DNA of 10,128 nt from Chlamydiota bacterium (lineage in GTDB: Bacteria > Chlamydiota > Chlamydiia > Chlamydiales > SM23-39): NCBI GenBank assembly GCA_027449725.1, contig DAIDLB010000174.1, forward strand, positions 1 to 10,128. Reading direction: 5' to 3'. A model generated the notes under the pieces. That model was not told the DNA's origin, made no database searches, and saw nothing but the letters and a program-made list of their open reading frames with translations. Shown one piece after another: positions 1-6,384 of this stretch. Positions within the stretch are counted from its first letter, which is position 1; the number at the start of each line of letters is the position of its first letter. The position numbers and the translations under genes were made by a program.

Positions 1-689
1 TCAAAGACATGGGAATCGACGCTGATTTTTCCGCTATCAACTTCAACGACAGCGATGAGGTCATGGCGAAAAAAATGTTTACATCGGTATTTGAAGCTTT
101 GGAAGAAAAAGAAAAAAATCCAAACCACAAGCAAAAAACAAAAAAGCAGGAACAACTGGAATTCAAGCGCCAGCAAGCTGAGGAACTCCAGAAAAAAAGT
201 CTGAATTCCATTTATCGTCAACTCGCCAAAGCCTGTCATCCCGATTTAGAATCGGATCTCATAAAAAAAGCGGAAAAAGACGTTATGATGAAAAAGGTAA
301 CTGTCGCCTATGAAAATGAGGACCTTCACACGCTCTTGGCGATCGAACTGGAGTGGATGGAAGGGCTGAATGCTGGGGCGTCTTTGCGCAGTTCCGAGCA
401 ATTGAAGATCTACAATCAAATCCTTAAAGACCAAATTATGGAACTAAAAATGAGACTGGATTTGATCTGGGATGCCCCTAAATATGTTCAATTGCATCGC
501 ATTTATCCCCATTCATTTAATGGCATTTCGGCTTTGCTGAAAAAACAAAAAGATCTTTGTACGGAAAAAAAAGAACTGGCTGCGTTCGTCGAATTGCTTC
601 GATCCCCCAGAGGAGAGGAAGTTATTCGACAAAATCTCCGCCATCAAATCGCCATGGAGAAAAGCAATGAGGATGTTCTCTACTTATAA
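1..689 (+). CDS. J-domain (DnaJ-like) protein, 5' end outside window
   Basis: The reading frame is open to the left edge. The first ATG in view (position 9) has no ribosome binding site in the few bases before it, so the true start probably lies upstream. Numbering from that ATG gives 226 residues. A charged Lys/Glu/Gln-rich helix (about 28-65) leads into a J-domain core with helix II 'IYRQLAKAC' and the invariant HPD triad at 77-79, the part that stimulates the DnaK ATPase. The next segment (about 85-120) and the coiled-coil C-terminus (about 130-215) resemble a family of long bacterial J-domain proteins in which the J-domain sits mid-protein, not at the N-terminus. It has no Gly/Phe linker, zinc fingers or DnaJ C-terminal domains, so it is not DnaJ itself. 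A role as a DnaK co-chaperone is inferred. The gene is more A/T-rich than dnaE and uses TTA, CTA and TCA codons. It converges on dnaE and overlaps its end by six bases. Confidence 0.75.
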   Translation, partial: KDMGIDADFSAINFNDSDEVMAKKMFTSVFEALEEKEKNPNHKQKTKKQEQLEFKRQQAEELQKKSLNSIYRQLAKACHPDLESDLIKKAEKDVMMKKVTVAYENEDLHTLLAIELEWMEGLNAGASLRSSEQLKIYNQILKDQIMELKMRLDLIWDAPKYVQLHRIYPHSFNGISALLKKQKDLCTEKKELAAFVELLRSPRGEEVIRQNLRHQIAMEKSNEDVLYL

Positions 690-3600
690 ATTCTCTATCA
701 ATTCCCAGGCGAAATAAGCCGTCTGGCAAAGCTCTTCAAGCTTTTCCCGAAACTCGCCATCCGTCTTGACGCCCCAGGAAGGGTCGATCTGCAGCGTTCC
801 CACCTTGCGGCCGGCCGTCTCAAAATGGATTTCGACGGGCGACTTGCCCGCGTGTTCGCGGAACAATTTTTTTAAAGCGACGATGTGGCTGAGGCGGAGC
901 CTTCCCGCATCGGCCCGCATCCGGAGCTTCCTGATTTTTTCAGGCGCTTCGGCTGCCGGCGCCTGTGGCCTCTGTGTCTTTGCATACATGGGCTTTCCCT
1001 GCCTGTGTTGCGCCTTTAAACGGTCGTACTGATCGTCAAAGGCTTTGATTTTGGCTTCATCCATCGAGGAGAGCTCTTCCAGGGCGCGGGCCTGAAGGTG
1101 GAGGCTCCCCTCCCGCCTTTCGATCTGCAGGATTGCGGCGAGCATCTGATTTTCTCGGAGGATTGAGGCGCTCGCTTCATAGAGGTCGGGCCAGACGGGC
1201 AGCTCAAACCGCTCCAGGCCGTCGCTGATGATAAGGACGGCGAATTTCCGCTGCGACTTTGAGGCGATCTTGACCTGTATCGTCTCGATGATGAAGGCCG
1301 CGCGCACATGGGCCCCCTCGGGGAGCCGTTCAAACTCTTTGAACGGGACGGCGGAGAGATGGGCGATCTGACGCTTAAACCCATCCATCGGATGTCCGGT
1401 CAGATAGAAACCCAGCAGCTCTTTTTCTTTTTGGAGAAGTTCGAGCGGCGTCGAGGGATGAAGGACCGGAGGAGGGGCCAAAAAGGGTTTGGGCTCGTCA
1501 AGGAGGGAAAAGAGGTTCATGACCCCGCTTTGCGCCTCTTTCTGCCCTTGCGCCGCTTCGTCGTACATCGCCTCGAGGCTCTCTCGCATCGCATCGCGGC
1601 TCCAGGAAGTAAAATCGAAACAGCCGGCCTGGATGAGCGTCTCGATCTGCTTTTTTCCCACCTTCGTCTTGTCGATCCGCTGGACGAAATCGTAGAGGCT
1701 CTCAAACGGCCCTTTCCGCTTCCTTTCCGCCAAAATCAGCTCGACGATCCCTAAGCCGACCCCTTTGATCCCGGACATCGCAAACCGAATGCCGCCGGGC
1801 GTTGCCATGAACTCGACCCCCGCCTCGTTGACGTCGGGCGGCAACATCTCGATCTGCATCGCGTTGGCTTCGCGAATGAACTTGGCCACCTTCGAAAGAT
1901 CGTCGCGGTCGCACGTCATGAGCGACGCCATCCACTCTTTCGGATAGTTCGCCTTAAAGTAGGAGGTCGCATAGGAGAGATAGGCATAGGCGGCTGCGTG
2001 CGACTTGTTGAAGCCGTAGGAGGCGAACTTTTCGATCTTGTCGAAAATCGTTCCGGCCAAAGACTCCGAAATGCCCTTTTCCCGGCAGCCGCCGAGGAAT
2101 TTTTCCCTTTGGCGAGACATCTCCTCTTTGTCTTTTTTTCCCATGGCGCGGCGCAGCACATCGCCCTCACCGAGCGTATAGCCGGCCAGTCGGCTGGCGA
2201 TCTGCATGACCTGCTCTTGATAGACCATGACGCCGTAGGTCTCTGCCAGGATCTCTTTCATGAGAGGATGGTCGATCTCGATCGCCTCGCGCCCGTGCTT
2301 CCGGGCGATAAACGAGGGGATCATGTCCATCGGCCCCGGGCGGTAGAGGGCGCCGACGGCGATGATCTCTTCAAAGACGTCGATATGAAGTTGGCGGGCC
2401 AGGTCCTGCATCCCTCCGGACTCGAGCTGGAACACCCCCTGCGTGCGCCCCTGGTTGAGGAGGTCGAACGTCGGCTTGTCGTCGAGCGGCAGATTGCTCC
2501 AATCGATTTTGTTTCCCGTGGCGGCGGCGATGCCGTCGACGCACTTCTGGATGCAGGTGAGCGTTTTGAGGCCGAGAAAGTCGATCTTCAGCATCCCGAC
2601 GCTCTCGACCGGCTTCATCGCAAACTGAGTCACGACCATTTCGGAGTCTTTCGCCGTGCAGACGGGCACATGGTCGGTGATGGGGGCCGCCGAAATGATC
2701 AATCCGGCCGCGTGGGTGCTTGTATTGCGGATCGACCCCTCGCATTTTTTCGCCATCTCCAAAACGCGCGCCGCCTCTTCGTCTCTCTCCGCCAGGCGTC
2801 CGAGCTCCGGATCGAGCTGGAACGCCTTTTCGAGCGTCATGTTCGGATCTTCCGGAACGAGTTTCGCAATCTCGTTGACCTTTTGCAAAGGGACGTTGAG
2901 CACTCTTCCGACGTCGCGGATCGCCATCTTCGCCTTCATCGTGCCGAAGGTGATGATCTGCGCGACCTTGTCCTTCCCATACTTGCGGACCGTGTAGTCG
3001 ATCACTTCCTGACGCCTGTCCATGCAGATGTCGACGTCGATATCGGGATAGGAGACCCGTTCGGGGTTGATGAAGCGCTCGAAGAAGAGGGAGAAGCGGA
3101 GCGGCTCGATATCGGTGATGCCGATGAGATAGGCGATGATCGAGCCTGCGGCCGAGCCGCGCCCGGGACCCATCGGGATGCCGCGCTTTTTCGCCCAGTC
3201 GATGAAGTCGTAGACGATGAGCATGTAGTCGCTCATCCCCTTGGACGAGAGGATGCCGAACTCATATTCGAAGCGCTCGCGCACAACGACGAGAGGATCT
3301 TTGCCCGGGATCTTTTTTTCCACTTCGGCCAGATGCGTCGGCGTGTAGCGCTTCGGGATGTTCTCCAAACAAAGGTCGTAGAGATACCGCTCTGCCTGAG
3401 CTTGCCTCTCTTCTTTGGAAACCGCTTTTCCTTCGAGATGCGGCGGAATAAAGACCGGATAGTGCTTGGTCTTGAAGTCGAGTTCGAGCTTGCACTTTTC
3501 AGCAATAAGCCTCGTCTCTTCGATGGCTTCGGGAACATCGGCGAAGAGCGCCCGCATCTCTTCGGGCGATTTGAAGTAGAGCTCGTGGGTAAAGAGCGTT

Positions 3601-4427
3601 TCCCTCTTCGGATTCGGCATGCGGCTCTTCGCGTTGCCCCTCGAGTCCCTCTCCCAGATCTCGCGGGTCTCTCCCGACTGGATGTTGAGCAGGATCTCAT
3701 GCGCCTGCCAATCATCGCGCTCGATGTAGTGGATGTCGTTTGTCGCTACAGTGCGGATCGACAGCTCTTTCCCCAGCCGGATGAGCTCGCGGTTGATCTT
3801 TTCCTGCAAAGCGCAGGTCTCGCGCACTTTTTGGAGGAGCCAGCTCTCCTGATCGATTCCGTCTTCCCGAATGTTTGCTTCGCTCATCGCGTGGCGCTGC
3901 AGCTCGAAATAAAAATCTTCGCCAAAAAGATCTCGGTGCCAGCGGATCTCTTCCAAGAGCTCCGCTTCCTTTTCCTGGGCAATGAGCGATCCGATCTTGC
4001 CGCTAAGGGGCCCGGAGAGGCAGACGAGTCCGCGGGCATGTTCCGCGAGCAATTCCTTGTCGATGCGAGGCTGGTAGTAAAATCCTTCCAAAAAGCCGAT
4101 CGAAGTGAGCTTGCAGAGATTGCGATAGCCCTCTCGATCTTTGGCCAAAAGAACGAGCGGATAGCCCGGCGGGGAGCCGGGGATCTTTTTCTTCTCACTC
4201 CGGTGGCCCGGAGCGACCCAGATCTCGCATCCGATGATCGGGCGCACTCCGGCCGCTTTGCACGCCTTGAAAAAGTCGACGGCGCCGTAGAGGTTCCCTT
4301 GATCCGTCAAAGCCAGCGTATCGATCCCGTGCGACTTGGCCTTCTCCGCAAGCGCTTGAACAGACGCGGTCGAGTCGAGGATGGAAAACTGAGAGTGAAC
4401 GTTGAGGGGGATCCAGACTTCTGCCAT
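684..4427 (-). CDS. dnaE: DNA polymerase III alpha subunit
   Basis: This is the replicative DNA polymerase of 1247 residues, slightly longer than the E. coli enzyme (1160). An N-terminal PHP domain starts at residue 5. The C-family polymerase core carries GPGRGSAAGS at about 420-429, the catalytic PDIDVD motif with Asp462 and Asp464, and a third catalytic Asp616 in KIDFLGLKTLT. The fingers motif FNKSHAAAYA, a helix-hairpin-helix region, an OB-fold (about 1040-1130) and a C-terminal domain follow. The PHP metal site looks degenerate: the first motif reads LNVHSQFS and the second TDQGN, where active PHP domains have extra His/Asp residues. Proofreading is therefore probably done by a separate DnaQ-type exonuclease. 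The likely internal clamp-binding motif is VMNLF (969-973). The start is set by AGGA six bases before the ATG. The gene lies 59 bases downstream of tRNA-Leu on the same strand. Its last codon and stop form TTATAA, shared with the convergent J-domain gene. Confidence 0.97.
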   Translation of the reverse strand: MAEVWIPLNVHSQFSILDSTASVQALAEKAKSHGIDTLALTDQGNLYGAVDFFKACKAAGVRPIIGCEIWVAPGHRSEKKKIPGSPPGYPLVLLAKDREGYRNLCKLTSIGFLEGFYYQPRIDKELLAEHARGLVCLSGPLSGKIGSLIAQEKEAELLEEIRWHRDLFGEDFYFELQRHAMSEANIREDGIDQESWLLQKVRETCALQEKINRELIRLGKELSIRTVATNDIHYIERDDWQAHEILLNIQSGETREIWERDSRGNAKSRMPNPKRETLFTHELYFKSPEEMRALFADVPEAIEETRLIAEKCKLELDFKTKHYPVFIPPHLEGKAVSKEERQAQAERYLYDLCLENIPKRYTPTHLAEVEKKIPGKDPLVVVRERFEYEFGILSSKGMSDYMLIVYDFIDWAKKRGIPMGPGRGSAAGSIIAYLIGITDIEPLRFSLFFERFINPERVSYPDIDVDICMDRRQEVIDYTVRKYGKDKVAQIITFGTMKAKMAIRDVGRVLNVPLQKVNEIAKLVPEDPNMTLEKAFQLDPELGRLAERDEEAARVLEMAKKCEGSIRNTSTHAAGLIISAAPITDHVPVCTAKDSEMVVTQFAMKPVESVGMLKIDFLGLKTLTCIQKCVDGIAAATGNKIDWSNLPLDDKPTFDLLNQGRTQGVFQLESGGMQDLARQLHIDVFEEIIAVGALYRPGPMDMIPSFIARKHGREAIEIDHPLMKEILAETYGVMVYQEQVMQIASRLAGYTLGEGDVLRRAMGKKDKEEMSRQREKFLGGCREKGISESLAGTIFDKIEKFASYGFNKSHAAAYAYLSYATSYFKANYPKEWMASLMTCDRDDLSKVAKFIREANAMQIEMLPPDVNEAGVEFMATPGGIRFAMSGIKGVGLGIVELILAERKRKGPFESLYDFVQRIDKTKVGKKQIETLIQAGCFDFTSWSRDAMRESLEAMYDEAAQGQKEAQSGVMNLFSLLDEPKPFLAPPPVLHPSTPLELLQKEKELLGFYLTGHPMDGFKRQIAHLSAVPFKEFERLPEGAHVRAAFIIETIQVKIASKSQRKFAVLIISDGLERFELPVWPDLYEASASILRENQMLAAILQIERREGSLHLQARALEELSSMDEAKIKAFDDQYDRLKAQHRQGKPMYAKTQRPQAPAAEAPEKIRKLRMRADAGRLRLSHIVALKKLFREHAGKSPVEIHFETAGRKVGTLQIDPSWGVKTDGEFREKLEELCQTAYFAWELIENL

Positions 4428-4448
4428 CGCTTATCCTAAAAAAAACTT

Positions 4449-4477
4449 AGTATACTCGGATCAGAATTTCTCTGGAG
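4449..4477 (-). promoter_or_regulatory. possible dnaE promoter
   Basis: On the minus strand a good -10 hexamer, TATACT (4449-4454), lies 21 bases before the dnaE ATG. The hexamer 17 bases upstream (CTCCAG, 4472-4477) is a poor -35, so activity is uncertain. TATACT is part of an 8-bp palindrome, AGTATACT, and is followed by a run of eight T (4438-4445) in the predicted leader. Read-through from tRNA-Leu is an alternative way to transcribe dnaE. Confidence 0.3.
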
Positions 4478-4486
4478 AAGAGAGAT

Positions 4487-4570
4487 TGCGGCTAAGATGA
4501 CTCGAACATCCACCGAGTTGCCCCGACTAGAACCTGAATCTAGCGCGTCTGCCAATTCCGCCATAGCCGC
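4487..4570 (-). tRNA. tRNA-Leu (anticodon CAG)
   Basis: The reverse strand folds as a complete class II tRNA. The acceptor stem is GCGGCTA paired with TAGCCGC, and the discriminator is A (4487), as expected for leucine. The D-arm contains TTGGCAGA. The anticodon stem CTAGA/TCTAG encloses the loop TTCAGGT, giving anticodon CAG (4534-4536), which reads CUG. A long variable arm (CGGG-GCAA-CTCG) and a T-arm with loop TTCGAGT complete the cloverleaf. CCA is not encoded, so it must be added by the CCA-adding enzyme. CUG is a favoured type of Leu codon in G+C-rich genes like those here. Confidence 0.96.
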
Positions 4571-4583
4571 AAATTGAGCGCCC

Positions 4584-4613
4584 ACTATACCTGAGAGGAG
4601 GATTTTCCTTCAA
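4584..4613 (-). promoter_or_regulatory. probable tRNA-Leu promoter
   Basis: On the minus strand, TTGAAG (4608-4613) and TATAGT (4584-4589) are separated by 18 bases. They match the housekeeping sigma consensus at 4 of 6 and 5 of 6 positions. Initiation about seven bases downstream would give a very short leader before the mature tRNA 5' end at 4570, as is usual for tRNA genes. A 6-bp inverted repeat, CCTTCA/TGAAGG (4607-4612 and 4621-4626), covers the -35 element. Confidence 0.55.
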
Positions 4614-4627
4614 TAGTTGCTGAAGGC

Positions 4628-4656
4628 TCGATGAAAAAGCATGATCTCTGTATGAT
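4628..4656 (+). promoter_or_regulatory. possible trxA promoter
   Basis: TATGAT (4651-4656) matches the -10 consensus at 5 of 6 positions. The hexamer 17 bases upstream, TCGATG (4628-4633), is a weak -35 (3 of 6). Initiation near 4663 would leave a leader of about 27 bases before the trxA ATG at 4690. It lies back to back with the tRNA-Leu promoter in the divergent spacer. Confidence 0.4.
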
Positions 4657-4689
4657 TCCCCTGAATTCAAGATATTGCATGAGGACGCT

Positions 4690-5016
4690 ATGGCTGACAA
4701 AAATTTGATTAAACACCTGACCGACGCTACATTTACTACCGAAATCGCCAAAGGCGTCACTGTGGTCGACTTTCATGCCGAATGGTGCGGCCCCTGCCGG
4801 ATGCTTGCCCCCGTACTCGAACAGGTGGCCGGCGAAGTGAAAGGCAAAGCGGTGATCGCGAAGGTCGACATCGACAGCGAACAAAAGACCGCCTCGCAAT
4901 TCCAAATTACCTCGGTTCCAACTCTCATCCTGTTCAAGGACGGCAAAGAGGTAAACCGACTGATCGGCCTGCGCAACGCCGAGGCCATCAAAGAATTCGT
5001 CCTCGCAGCCGTCTAA
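4690..5016 (+). CDS. trxA: thioredoxin
   Basis: This is a small cytoplasmic dithiol/disulfide oxidoreductase of 108 residues, the normal length (E. coli 109). It reduces protein disulfides, including that of ribonucleotide reductase, and is itself reduced by thioredoxin reductase. The redox motif is W32-C33-G-P-C36, preceded by the usual VVDFHAEW strand. The buried Asp (D27) is conserved, as is the cis-proline Pro77 in the ITSVPT motif. The start at ATG 4690 is preferred over an in-frame TTG at 4675, because GAGG lies five bases before the ATG and the resulting N-terminus (MADKNLIKHL) fits the family. The gene heads a rightward group, with the DUF2905-type gene only three bases downstream. 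trxA is also next to the SpoU-type gene in Chlamydia, as I recall it. Confidence 0.96.
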   Translation: MADKNLIKHLTDATFTTEIAKGVTVVDFHAEWCGPCRMLAPVLEQVAGEVKGKAVIAKVDIDSEQKTASQFQITSVPTLILFKDGKEVNRLIGLRNAEAIKEFVLAAV

Positions 5017-5019
5017 ACC

Positions 5020-5235
5020 ATGAGATGGGTCCTCCTTTTTGCCCTCCTCACCATCGGTCTTGGGATCTATCTGCATGAAGGCGGCGAGATCCCATGGCCT
5101 TATTTTGGCTGGGTCGGCCATCTTCCCGGCGATCTGATCCTCACAAAAAACGGGGTCGAGATCTATTTGCCCATGGCCAGCTGCCTCGTAGGCAGCCTCG
5201 CGCTCTCGTTTATCACTTCGCTGTTTCGAAAATAA
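5020..5235 (+). CDS. DUF2905-type small membrane protein
   Basis: This 71-residue protein resembles the DUF2905 family of small bacterial inner-membrane proteins of unknown function. The matching features are a first hydrophobic segment (about 3-18), a short loop with the family's Gly-x-Leu-Pro-Gly-Asp signature (GHLPGDL, 33-39), a beta-like stretch ending in a Phe/Tyr-Leu-Pro motif (IYLPM), and a second membrane segment (about 49-68) with a basic C-terminus (FRK). Its ATG lies three bases after the trxA stop, so it is almost certainly cotranscribed and perhaps translationally coupled. I see no strong ribosome binding site of its own. No function can be inferred beyond a two-span membrane protein. 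The family match rests on recall of its conserved pattern, not on a search. Confidence 0.8.
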   Translation: MRWVLLFALLTIGLGIYLHEGGEIPWPYFGWVGHLPGDLILTKNGVEIYLPMASCLVGSLALSFITSLFRK

Positions 5236-5286
5236 ATTCCATTCCTGTAGACTCTCGCGCTCAGTTTTTCAACCCAGGAAACCTAG

Positions 5287-5949
5287 ATGGTCAATCCTCC
5301 CTCAGCGGTCATCTTTTTAGATCCCGAATCGGCTCTTTTGGACTACTTTCACACTCCCGGACTTGACCAGTATCGTTTGGGCGATGAAGGACGCGCCATC
5401 TTATCCAAGCACCCCCATTTTTTTAACCGCCTTACTCATCAAAGCGACTGCCTTTGGCAAAGAGCATTGACACACCATTTCGACCCTTCAGCCAAAAGCG
5501 CCCTTGACGATTTGGTGGCTAGGATCAGTCACCAATTCAGAGTCATCATCGTGATTACATCCCGCTGGGGAAATGCCGTAGCAAATGAAGACGATTTGAA
5601 ATACATGCTTGCCGACACTTCTTTCGTTGACAAGGTAGAAGGGCGGTTGCAACACCATGAGCTAGGCCATGACGCAAGCCTCATCGATGAATTCCTCCGC
5701 AACCAATATGACCGCTTGAACATTCAGCGCTTTCTCATTATCGGAAATCTCCCCGGTAAAAACGCTCTTGAAATTCGCTTTTCCACTAAATATGTACAAC
5801 TCCCTTACGCTCAACCAATGCGTGGATTGGAATCCGATCAGGCTGTAGCAGAGATCCTGAACCAACAAACCTTTCATCCCAATTCATTGCTATCCCAAGA
5901 AGAAGTGCTTTCTGCCTGGATCAAGTCATCCGAATGCAGAGTCTCATGA
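5287..5949 (+). CDS. HAD-superfamily-like protein, divergent catalytic motifs
   Basis: The 220-residue product has the layout of a small HAD-fold domain. The first strand ends in FLDPES (Asp12, Glu14), where active HAD phosphatases have DxDG. A helical region follows, then strand IIVITS with Thr91-Ser92 and RWG, like the motif II 'TSxWR' of HAD domains linked to RNA-repair proteins. A helix (about 131-145) leads to strand RFLIIGN (148-154), where the usual acidic DD pair is replaced by Gly-Asn. The C-terminal 'GLESDQAVAEIL' fits the end of such domains. The first nucleophile Asp is kept but the second and the final acids are lost, so the protein may be inactive or do something else. AGGA lies seven bases before the ATG. 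The gene uses TTA, CTA and TCA codons and is more A/T-rich than dnaE or hisS, hinting at a lineage-specific or acquired gene. It overlaps convergent trmL by six bases. Confidence 0.7.
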   Translation: MVNPPSAVIFLDPESALLDYFHTPGLDQYRLGDEGRAILSKHPHFFNRLTHQSDCLWQRALTHHFDPSAKSALDDLVARISHQFRVIIVITSRWGNAVANEDDLKYMLADTSFVDKVEGRLQHHELGHDASLIDEFLRNQYDRLNIQRFLIIGNLPGKNALEIRFSTKYVQLPYAQPMRGLESDQAVAEILNQQTFHPNSLLSQEEVLSAWIKSSECRVS

Positions 5950-6384
5950 CACCCCCTTAACCTGACGCAGAGCCTCATACAGGACGACGGCGGCGCTGCA
6001 GGCGAGATTGAGGCAGCGCGCGCCCGGCTTCATTGGAATCCGGTAAAAACGGTCCGGCCACCGTTGAAAAAACTCCGGCGGCAGTCCCGACTCTTCCGAG
6101 CCGAAGATTAGGAGAGACTCTTCAGTGTAAGGAGCTGACGTGTAGCATTGAGTTGCTTTGGAAGAAAAAAAGAAAAACGATCCGCTCAGATGCGGCTCCA
6201 AATCATCCGTCTCTTCCACCCGGAGATCGTCCCAATAGTCAAGACCGGCCCGCTTCAGATGGCGGCTGGCGGTACTAAAGCCAAGGGGTCTTACAAGGAG
6301 AAGCTCCATATCGGTCACGCTGCATGTTCGGGCGATATTGCCCGTATTTTGCGGGATCTGCGGGCGGACCAAGACGATCTTCAT
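5944..6384 (-). CDS. trmL: SpoU-family tRNA 2'-O-methyltransferase (TrmL-like)
   Basis: The 146-residue product is a SPOUT-fold methyltransferase of the short TrmL type (E. coli 157). TrmL 2'-O-methylates nucleotide 34 of two tRNA-Leu species using S-adenosylmethionine. Motif 1 is PQIPQNTGNIARTC (8-21, with Asn12 and Arg19), followed by HLKRAGLDYW. Motif 2 is LLIFGSEESGLP (91-102). Motif 3, RIPMKPGARCLNLACSAAVV (115-134), forms the trefoil-knot cofactor site; the usual SLNLS is here CLNLA. The ATG overlaps the mip stop as ATGA and has no well-placed Shine-Dalgarno, so translation is probably coupled to mip. It is the last gene of the hisS operon and ends within the HAD-like gene. In Chlamydia the equivalent gene is annotated spoU and also lies next to mip. 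The exact tRNA target is inferred from family. Confidence 0.93.
   Translation of the reverse strand: MKIVLVRPQIPQNTGNIARTCSVTDMELLLVRPLGFSTASRHLKRAGLDYWDDLRVEETDDLEPHLSGSFFFFSSKATQCYTSAPYTEESLLIFGSEESGLPPEFFQRWPDRFYRIPMKPGARCLNLACSAAVVLYEALRQVKGVS

Noticed and set aside
728..745. Hairpin AAAGCT/AGCTTT followed by T, about 40 bases after the J-domain gene stop
   Set aside because: The stem is only six, mostly A-T pairs, the T-run is very short, and it lies in dnaE coding sequence, so it is too weak to call a terminator.
1998..4439. 813-codon open frame on the plus strand opposite dnaE
   Set aside because: It is codon-aligned with dnaE, and its openness follows from dnaE not using TTA, CTA or TCA. 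The predicted product has no recognisable domain and is Arg/Asp/Leu-rich, as antisense translations of G+C-rich genes are.
4469..4485. TCTCT/AGAGA hairpin just after the tRNA-Leu 3' end
   Set aside because: It is a five-pair stem with no directly following T-run on the minus strand; the T8 tract is about 25 bases further on.
4675..4689. Upstream TTG start for trxA
   Set aside because: ATG 4690 has a well-spaced GAGG and gives the family's normal N-terminus and length.
4585..5121. 178-codon frame opposite trxA
   Set aside because: It runs across trxA, the spacer and part of the next gene on the other strand; trxA is certain and the antisense product has no family resemblance.
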